Of a stretch of DNA of 64,000 nt, positions 58,447 to 64,000 are shown piece after piece; position 1 is the stretch's first letter, and every line of letters begins with the position of its first letter. Made by a program: the position numbers and the translations under genes. Below the pieces are notes generated by a model. That model worked only from the letters and a program-made list of their open reading frames with translations. It did not search any database and was not told where the DNA came from. Location: assembly GCF_018323885.1 (NCBI RefSeq), contig NZ_AP024585.1, positions 3,906,001 through 3,970,000 on the forward strand, read 5' to 3'. Source of the DNA: Citrobacter amalonaticus (GTDB taxonomy: Bacteria; Pseudomonadota; Gammaproteobacteria; Enterobacterales; Enterobacteriaceae).

Positions 58447-58866
58447 TCATCGCCACACTTCCAGCACGACGGAACCAAAGTTATTCCAGTACATCCCCGA
58501 CATATCATTTGCAAACACCACTAACTCACCGCTGCGGGGCGCAATCCAGCCATTATTGAGCCGGGTGCCGTCGCCAATCACAAACATGGTATCGGTTGAT
58601 TTATCAATAGTACCAATCAGGGTAAACCAGGTCGCAGATTCGTGGCGGCAACGCAGCCAGAGTCGGGCAAAATTCAAATAGCCGACGGTGTAACCGTTCG
58701 CGTCACAATAATGCCCCATATCGCACCACTTTCCGGTGACATGAAAGAAATACCTGACGCCCTGCTCAACAAACAGCTCCGTTTCAACCCATTTATCGCG
58801 TGAGCGAATTTGAGTTCGCTTCACCCGTCGTGAAGCCAGTGGCGGAACGCACATTCGATCAACCAT
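58447..58866 (-). CDS. PA-IL (LecA)-like galactose-lectin-fold protein
   Basis: 139 residues. The C-terminal half resembles Pseudomonas aeruginosa PA-IL (LecA): GWIAPRSGELVVFANDMSGM then YWNNFGSVVLEV, parallel to the RWVAPN...YNDVPGTYGNNSGS segment of LecA. The calcium ligands of LecA in that loop (D100, N107, N108) line up with D121, N128 and N129 here, while LecA T104 becomes a methionine. No signal peptide is visible, as in LecA. A role in sugar binding is inferred from this match; ribosome site AAAGGTGATG precedes the ATG. Neighbours give no functional hint. Confidence 0.7.
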   Translation of the reverse strand: MVDRMCVPPLASRRVKRTQIRSRDKWVETELFVEQGVRYFFHVTGKWCDMGHYCDANGYTVGYLNFARLWLRCRHESATWFTLIGTIDKSTDTMFVIGDGTRLNNGWIAPRSGELVVFANDMSGMYWNNFGSVVLEVWR

Positions 58867-58872
58867 ACATCA

Positions 58873-59016
58873 TCACCTTTGCGCAAACACAGTTATGCAG
58901 GCCGCCCGGATAAAACGATGACGAACAGGAGGGGTAACACTAATTTTTATGAACTCTGCGGCCGCGCTCCATAACAGGAAAGTTGTAATCAGCGCGTGCC
59001 GTTTCATACCTTTCAT
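58873..59016 (-). CDS. Possible small exported peptide upstream of the PA-IL-like gene
   Basis: 47 residues (MKGMKRHALITTFLLWSAAA then EFIKISVTPPVRHRF). The first 20 look like a signal peptide; the rest is short and basic. It ends 6 nt before the PA-IL-like start. The ribosome site is weak and I know no homologue, so it may be chance or a decayed gene. Confidence 0.25.
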   Translation of the reverse strand: MKGMKRHALITTFLLWSAAAEFIKISVTPPVRHRFIRAACITVFAQR

Positions 59017-59101
59017 TGACCTGACGCGATAGCGCCTACAGATGCGCCGTTCAACGTGCGGGTAAGCAGTCCACGCGCTTACCCGCACAGTATCCTACGG
59101 G

Positions 59102-60451
59102 TTACCGGTAGTTGACCTTCATATTTTTCGACAACGGTTCAATGACCGTGGAGACCAGAATAAAGCACAGAACACAGAACCCGGTCATCGCCATGAATAC
59201 CGCATCCCAGTTGTAAGCATCCAGAATAATACCCACGATCAGCGGCATACACATGCCACCCAGTTGCCCGCCCATGTTGATCACGCTGTAAGCGATCGGA
59301 TAAATGTCTTTATTCGCCCGCCCCATCGCGTAGACCGAGTAAGCCGAATAGCCCAGCGACAGCATCAGCCCCAGCAGGAACAGCATCAGCGACAGAACGA
59401 TTTTGCTTTCTGGCGCATAAACCAGCGAGTACATGGTGAAGATCGTCGCCCCGGCACTGAGCAACATCAGCGGTTTACGACGCTTGTTCAGCACCCGGTC
59501 AGAAAGCACGCCGCCGATAAAGTTGCCCATGACCGTCCCGAGGAACGGCGCCGCCGCCAGTGCGGCAGAACTCGTCAGATCGAATCCGCGTTCGGTGATC
59601 AGATACTTGGGCAGCCATGACATCAGCACGCTGACAATCCCCACCATCGAGAAGTATCCCAGCGCGACGCCATAAATATCCCAGCAGCGGAAGACCTGTT
59701 TTGAACAGGAGAGTTCTTCAACCTGCTTTGTGCGAATTAGCTTGTCGAGCCAGCAGTAATTGAACTCAGGAACGGCCGGTGCGGCGGCTTCCTGAGTCGT
59801 CGCCGGAAGCTGTTCTTCGCGGATGTAAGCGACCTCTTGCTCATTCACGAAGCGGCTCTCTTCCGGCTTATTGCGAACCATCAGATACCAGAAGATCGCC
59901 AACAGCAAGCCCGGAATGGCAAAGAAGACAAAGATATAGCGCCATCCCCAGACGGTGATGATCCAGGCGCACAGCGGCGGGACGATCAGTGGACCAAACT
60001 TGGATCCTGCCAGAAACAGCCCGGTTGCCGTCCCTTTTTCCTTCGGGGGAAACCACTGGTTGATAGTCACCGTCGAGCCAATAACCACCGGTGACTCACA
60101 GACGCCCACCATAAAACGCAGGATCTTCAGCAGGAAAATGTTATTCACCATTCCCATCAACCCCGTAAATACGGAGGTTAATAACATCCCCATCGCAAAT
60201 GCATTACGCATGCCGAACTTCTTAATCAAGTACCCGGCAGGAATTTGAAAAAACGCATAGCCGGCAAAGAACAGGCTGATTAACAGTCCTGCCATGGTAT
60301 TTGAGATTTGAAATTCTTCCTGAATAAACGGAATAGCAAAGCCGATATTTGCGCGATCGGCGTTAGCTACGGTGTAGGTTACAAAAATAAAACTCATGAC
60401 CCACCATCTGTAATGGGTCATCTTCGGCTTCCCGATATTATTATTCATCAT
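59102..60451 (-). CDS. MFS transporter, anion:cation symporter (ACS) family
   Basis: 449 residues from the ATG at 60451 (two adjacent ATGs, GGAAAC upstream); a longer TTG-initiated frame would overlap the upstream lyase gene. Twelve membrane segments in two halves joined by a hydrophilic loop (about residues 195-235). N-terminal WWVMSFIFVTYTVANADRAN and the ACS motif FMVGVCESPVVIGSTVTINQ-like segment place it with carriers of organic anions such as glucarate, galactonate or phthalate. Third gene of an operon with a CoA-transferase and an HMG-CoA-lyase-like enzyme, so it probably imports their carboxylic-acid substrate. Confidence 0.9.
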   Translation of the reverse strand: MMNNNIGKPKMTHYRWWVMSFIFVTYTVANADRANIGFAIPFIQEEFQISNTMAGLLISLFFAGYAFFQIPAGYLIKKFGMRNAFAMGMLLTSVFTGLMGMVNNIFLLKILRFMVGVCESPVVIGSTVTINQWFPPKEKGTATGLFLAGSKFGPLIVPPLCAWIITVWGWRYIFVFFAIPGLLLAIFWYLMVRNKPEESRFVNEQEVAYIREEQLPATTQEAAAPAVPEFNYCWLDKLIRTKQVEELSCSKQVFRCWDIYGVALGYFSMVGIVSVLMSWLPKYLITERGFDLTSSAALAAAPFLGTVMGNFIGGVLSDRVLNKRRKPLMLLSAGATIFTMYSLVYAPESKIVLSLMLFLLGLMLSLGYSAYSVYAMGRANKDIYPIAYSVINMGGQLGGMCMPLIVGIILDAYNWDAVFMAMTGFCVLCFILVSTVIEPLSKNMKVNYR

Positions 60452-60471
60452 GTCTGTTTCCGTATCAGAGG

Positions 60472-61389
60472 TCAGATTTTTTCGCTGCAAAAATCAAATT
60501 CACTGTAGGTTCTGGCTCGCGAAAGACTGCTCAACAACGTCGGTTCAATCGTGCTGCGGATCAGGTTTGCGATATCCAGCAGGTCAGGCAGTGAGATACC
60601 GGTATCGAACCCCATTCGGTTAAACATATTCACCGCATCCTCGGTGGCGGCATTACCGGCGGCCCCAGGCGCAAACGGGCACCCGCCCAGTCCACCGACA
60701 GCGGTCTCAAAGCGCGTTATGCCCGACTGAACGCCAGCAAACATACAGGCCAGTGCCATACCGTGGGTGTTATGCAGATGCAAACCAATGTCCATTTTGG
60801 GGAATTTCTGCTGGATCCCGCGCAGTACAGATAATGTCTGAGTCGGATTGGCGACGCCGATGGTGTCGCACAGGGTTACCGCCGAAATCCCGAGATCATC
60901 GGCAAACTTGATCATATCCATCAGCGTTTCACGACTGGTCTCGCCAATAAACGGGCAGCCAAATACCGTCGCCAGCGACAGCGTAATAGTCATATTCGGG
61001 AACGTGTGGCGAATTTTATAAAGATCCTCCAGCGACTCGGCATGCGTCCGGTTAATGTTGGCCTTGTTATGCGCCGGACTGACCGAAACCACATAGTTAA
61101 TATTTTTAATACCGGCCTCACTGGCGAGACTGGCCCCCTTCACGTTCGGTACTAACACTGACGGAATAATATGCGGATGCGTGTTCAGAACATGCTGAAT
61201 AACCTCACGGGCATCACTCATTTGTGGAATCGCCTTAGGACTAACCATCGAGGTGATTTCCATCGCGCCGATCCCCGACTCGACCAGACGATCGATAATT
61301 TTTATTTTTAAATCGGTAGGAATAAACGCTTTGATGTTCTGAAAACCATCTCTTGGCCCGACTTCAGTAATCTGGATAAATGTCGACAT
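60472..61389 (-). CDS. HMG-CoA lyase-like (DRE-TIM metallolyase) enzyme
   Basis: 305 residues. N-terminal ITEVGPRDGFQNIKAFIP carries the catalytic/metal aspartate (D14), GLHLHNTHGMALA near residue 200 holds the metal-binding histidines, and GGLGGCPFAPGAAGNAATED near 235 contains the active-site cysteine loop of 3-hydroxy-3-methylglutaryl-CoA lyases. Such enzymes cleave 3-hydroxy-3-methylglutaryl-CoA to acetoacetate and acetyl-CoA, or related 3-hydroxyacyl-CoA esters. Lies 11 nt downstream of the CoA-transferase gene and 20 nt before the MFS gene. Confidence 0.92.
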   Translation of the reverse strand: MSTFIQITEVGPRDGFQNIKAFIPTDLKIKIIDRLVESGIGAMEITSMVSPKAIPQMSDAREVIQHVLNTHPHIIPSVLVPNVKGASLASEAGIKNINYVVSVSPAHNKANINRTHAESLEDLYKIRHTFPNMTITLSLATVFGCPFIGETSRETLMDMIKFADDLGISAVTLCDTIGVANPTQTLSVLRGIQQKFPKMDIGLHLHNTHGMALACMFAGVQSGITRFETAVGGLGGCPFAPGAAGNAATEDAVNMFNRMGFDTGISLPDLLDIANLIRSTIEPTLLSSLSRARTYSEFDFCSEKI

Positions 61390-61400
61390 GGCAGAACCCC

Positions 61401-62597
61401 TTACAGAATGCCGGAACGAATAAGCTGCTCAATTTTTTCATCTGAATAGCCCAGACGTTCTTTAAGCACTTCGTAATTATGTTGACCAAGCGTGGGCGCA
61501 GGCATTCTGATGGTCGCCTTGTTGTTCGTGAATTTAACCTGATTGCCGGTCATGGTAATTTTCCCGGCGACGGGGTGTTCAATATCGACAAACATTTCGC
61601 GGGCACCAGCAATATGCGGATCCTGAGTCACGCGGTCGATGGTATTGATCGGCGCAGAAGGTATACCGGCATCCAGTAGCATCGACACGATGGTGTCGAT
61701 ATCTAAATCGCGGGTCCAGCATTCGATAATGTCTTTCAGCTCGGCGTGATGAGCAACGCGGTCGAGGTTAGATTTAAATTTCTCATCTTCCAGCGCGCTG
61801 ATTTGCAGAACGTTTTTCAGCAGGCCATATAATTTGTCGTTGCCGCAGGCAATAATGACGTAACCGTCACGCGCCTGGAAAGAGTCATACGGATAAATCG
61901 CTTCATAGCGGTTACCAATACGTGTCGGAATACGTCCTGTATTAAGGTAAATAATGTTGATAATTTCCAGCGACGACACCATCGAATCGACCAGCGCAAT
62001 ATCCACTTTTTCGCCGACACCGGTTTTCAGGCGGTTGACGTAAGCGGCAAGCACGCCAATAGCGCAACTCATCCCCCCGACCACATCCGCAATAGCAGTC
62101 CCGGTGCGCGTAGGCGGCGTATCAGGCCAACCGGTGGTGCTCATCAGTCCGCTCATGGCCTGGCCGATGATGTCGTAACCCGCGCGTTTCGAATACGGGC
62201 CGGTATGACCAAAGCCGGAAACGGCGCCGTAAATAATCGCCGGATTCACCTTACGCAAATCCTCATAGCCAAGTCCCAGTTTTTCCATCACACCCGGACG
62301 GTAGTTTTCCAGAACCACATCGCTGTCGCGAACTAAATCGAGAAATATCTGCCGACCTTCTTCAGATTTAAGATTCAGCGTCATTCCGCGCTTATTGCGG
62401 TTTAAATTCATAAAGTAGGCGCTTTCGCCATTAATTTGCGGCGCGTTGGCCCGCGAATCATCCCCTTTCCCCGGCAATTCGATTTTAATCACATCCGCGC
62501 CGAAATCCGCCAGCATCATTCCGCAATAAGGGCCAGCCAGCACCCGGGTTAAATCCAGCACACGAACACCGCTTAAAACACCAGACTGTTTGTTCAT
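61401..62597 (-). CDS. Type III (CaiB/BaiF) CoA-transferase
   Basis: 398 residues from the ATG at 62597 (MNKQSGVLSGVRVLDLTRVL) behind GGGAAGGA; an in-frame GTG four codons upstream is less likely. Family III features: VLAGPYCGMMLADFGADVIK near residue 19 and the catalytic aspartate D171 in TAIADVVGG. It moves CoA from a donor such as succinyl-CoA or acetyl-CoA to a carboxylic acid. First gene of the CoA-transferase/lyase/MFS operon: activation of the imported acid to its CoA ester, then cleavage by the lyase. Divergent from a sigma-54 activator. Confidence 0.92.
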   Translation of the reverse strand: MNKQSGVLSGVRVLDLTRVLAGPYCGMMLADFGADVIKIELPGKGDDSRANAPQINGESAYFMNLNRNKRGMTLNLKSEEGRQIFLDLVRDSDVVLENYRPGVMEKLGLGYEDLRKVNPAIIYGAVSGFGHTGPYSKRAGYDIIGQAMSGLMSTTGWPDTPPTRTGTAIADVVGGMSCAIGVLAAYVNRLKTGVGEKVDIALVDSMVSSLEIINIIYLNTGRIPTRIGNRYEAIYPYDSFQARDGYVIIACGNDKLYGLLKNVLQISALEDEKFKSNLDRVAHHAELKDIIECWTRDLDIDTIVSMLLDAGIPSAPINTIDRVTQDPHIAGAREMFVDIEHPVAGKITMTGNQVKFTNNKATIRMPAPTLGQHNYEVLKERLGYSDEKIEQLIRSGIL

Positions 62598-62658
62598 TCC
62601 TTCCCTCACTTTTTTATTAGATAGAGCACAAGGCCGCTTGCCTTATAGATTGTCTAAT

Positions 62659-62673
62659 CCAATATGTGTGCCA
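62659..62673 (-). promoter_or_regulatory. Candidate sigma-54 promoter of the CoA-transferase operon
   Basis: On the minus strand TGGCACACATATTGG keeps the -24 GG and TGGCAC block and has GG exactly 10 bp later, where the consensus -12 is GC. It lies 62 nt before the CoA-transferase ATG and next to the divergent sigma-54 activator gene. The -12 mismatch makes it tentative. Confidence 0.5.
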
Positions 62674-62833
62674 GGAATGAATAAATCGGAAGTATTTAAT
62701 CTAACCAAATGAAACAAATAGATTTATTGCATTTTGCTATTTATCTGAGAGAAAGAAAAATGGCTTTCAATTTTGAAATTCATAACAGTTGTGATATTGG
62801 TTTGTGATAGCCACAAATTTTCCATGGTGATTT

Positions 62834-64000
62834 ATGTCACATAAAACGTTACCGAATCTGGCCTTAATAACCCCCTATCCGGCACTGGCAGCCGTGGTGA
62901 CTGAGCAGTGCGCCGGTATTTTTAACTGCCATGTTTTTCACGGAAGCCTGGAAAAAGCCGCGGGGATTGCGCGAAATCTCGACCCTGATTTTTATGACAT
63001 CATTATCAGCCGTGGCGGTACGGCGGACTATATCGATCGCGTAACCAAAATTCCGGTAGTACGTATTCTCACGTCCGCGCTGGATTTGCTTAAATCGCTC
63101 ACACCACTGAAAAAACATCCGCATAAAATCGCCTTTTTCAATTATCAGAACTATTTATCTGACGTAAATCTGGTGGCAACCGCACTGGAAGTGGAGATAG
63201 AAGAATTTATCTTTTTATCGCATGCCGATATGGTGGATAAACTCAAAAAATGCCGTGCACGTAATTTCCAGACGGTGGCGGGAGGATTACCGGTTTCAGA
63301 CACGGCGGAACACTATGAGATGCACGGGATTCTGATCGAAAATGGTCTGGAATCGGTGAACAGCGCGCTGCGCGAAGCGATGGCAATCGTGGAGACGACC
63401 CGCCGCAAGCAACAGGATATGGCGCGACTGGAGATCATTCTCTCCTCAATTACGGAAGGGATCATCGTCACCAACGAAAATAACGAGATCCAGATCTTCA
63501 ATAAATCCGCCGAGAACATATTTGGCCTGATGGCCTCGCAGGTGATTGGCAAACCGGTGGATACGGTCATTAAAAATACGCGGATTAACCAGGTATTGCT
63601 GACAAAATCCCCCGAGATCCGGGAGATTATGGATCTGGACAATACCTCCATCATTACCAGCCGGGTGCCAATATTTCGTGGTACGCAGTGTATTGGGGTG
63701 GTGTGTTCGTTTACCGATACGCCGCAAATCCAAAAAGTGGAGCGGATTATTCGCGGCAAGCTGATGAAAAAAGGCTTCACTGCCCGTTACCGGTTTGAGC
63801 ATATCCTCACGCAAAATAAACACATGGAGTCGGTCATTCATCTGGCAAAAATTTATGCCAATACCCACTCCCCGGTGATGATTTATGGGGAATCCGGCAC
63901 CGGTAAAGAGCTATTCGCGCAGAGTATTCATAACCAGAGTAAACGCCACCGGGGTCCATTTGTCGCCATTAACTGCGCCGCCATTCCGGAAACCCTGCTG
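62834..64000 (+). CDS. PrpR-type sigma-54-dependent activator, partial at window edge
   Basis: 389 codons, open to the end of the window; the C-terminal part is missing. Residues 1-185 are a PrpR N-terminal sensor domain ([20 protein letters not shown] near residue 59). Then comes a PAS-type domain, about 202-310 ([20 protein letters not shown]), and the start of the AAA+ sigma-54 interaction domain with Walker A GESGTGKE at residues 352-359. By analogy with PrpR, which senses 2-methylcitrate, it should sense a small carboxylate and activate the divergent CoA-transferase operon. A helix-turn-helix is expected beyond the window. Confidence 0.93.
   Translation, partial: MSHKTLPNLALITPYPALAAVVTEQCAGIFNCHVFHGSLEKAAGIARNLDPDFYDIIISRGGTADYIDRVTKIPVVRILTSALDLLKSLTPLKKHPHKIAFFNYQNYLSDVNLVATALEVEIEEFIFLSHADMVDKLKKCRARNFQTVAGGLPVSDTAEHYEMHGILIENGLESVNSALREAMAIVETTRRKQQDMARLEIILSSITEGIIVTNENNEIQIFNKSAENIFGLMASQVIGKPVDTVIKNTRINQVLLTKSPEIREIMDLDNTSIITSRVPIFRGTQCIGVVCSFTDTPQIQKVERIIRGKLMKKGFTARYRFEHILTQNKHMESVIHLAKIYANTHSPVMIYGESGTGKELFAQSIHNQSKRHRGPFVAINCAAIPETLL

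Overview
The window is chromosomal DNA of an enteric gammaproteobacterium (Enterobacteriaceae). Gene order and protein sequences follow the deo-to-yji arc of the Escherichia/Salmonella/Citrobacter chromosome closely: deoBAC, yjjIW, yjjVU, ytjA, osmY, prfC, yjjG-rimI-holD, rsmC, three tRNA-Leu genes, yjjZ, fhuF, bglJ-yjjQ, yjjPB-dnaTC-yjjA, opgB, lgoDR, tsr, btsT-yjiXA, yjiS/yjiR, mdtM, yjiN, yjiML, yjiK, yjiJ. The mix of this backbone with several cassettes that I do not associate with E. coli K-12 suggests a Citrobacter-like genome; this genus call is inference. All comparisons with E. coli are from memory.

Region 1 (1-13.4 kb) is core. The deo nucleoside catabolic operon runs left from a CRP/DeoR promoter, with a second DeoR-like operator 600 bp away inside yjjI. 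The YjjI/YjjW glycyl-radical pair, a TatD-family nuclease, a patatin, stress proteins, release factor 3, the holD-rimI-yjjG cluster and rsmC follow. A run of five perfect hairpins precedes a strong stable-RNA promoter and three nearly identical tRNA-Leu(CAG) genes.

Region 2 (13.4-21.9 kb) mixes Fur-box genes (yjjZ, fhuF), a membrane diguanylate cyclase, an orphan PTS EIIC behind a palindromic operator, a YbaK-like deacylase, bglJ/yjjQ, and an inserted pobA plus AraC regulator for 4-hydroxybenzoate hydroxylation.

Region 3 (21.9-39.9 kb) holds primosome genes dnaT-dnaC, the periplasmic glucan enzyme opgB, and an L-galactonate locus (lgoD, lgoR). A tripartite TRAP transporter sits where E. coli has the MFS carrier LgoT. 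Then come tsr with a textbook sigma-28 promoter, an Ldh2-type dehydrogenase, and btsT (pyruvate uptake) with three BtsR-like repeats and a CRP site, then yjiX-yjiA.

Region 4 (39.9-52.9 kb) has a MarR/HlyD/DUF2955 efflux operon in the slot where E. coli K-12 carries its restriction 'immigration control region'. It is followed by yjiS/yjiR, an AraC-LysE pair, mdtM, and an inserted LysR/symporter/MetC-like cassette, then yjiN.

Region 5 (52.9-64 kb) contains the YjiM-YjiL-DUF3343 set (2-hydroxyacyl-CoA dehydratase-like protein, its ATPase activator and a putative Se/S carrier), yjiK and yjiJ. Colinearity with E. coli then ends in an accessory segment: a ribbon-helix-helix-like/membrane mini-operon, a PA-IL (LecA)-like protein, and an MFS carrier + HMG-CoA-lyase-like + CaiB CoA-transferase operon divergent from a PrpR-type sigma-54 activator that runs off the window. 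That last cluster is the best candidate for an undescribed catabolic system. No insertion sequence, prophage or CRISPR array was seen.
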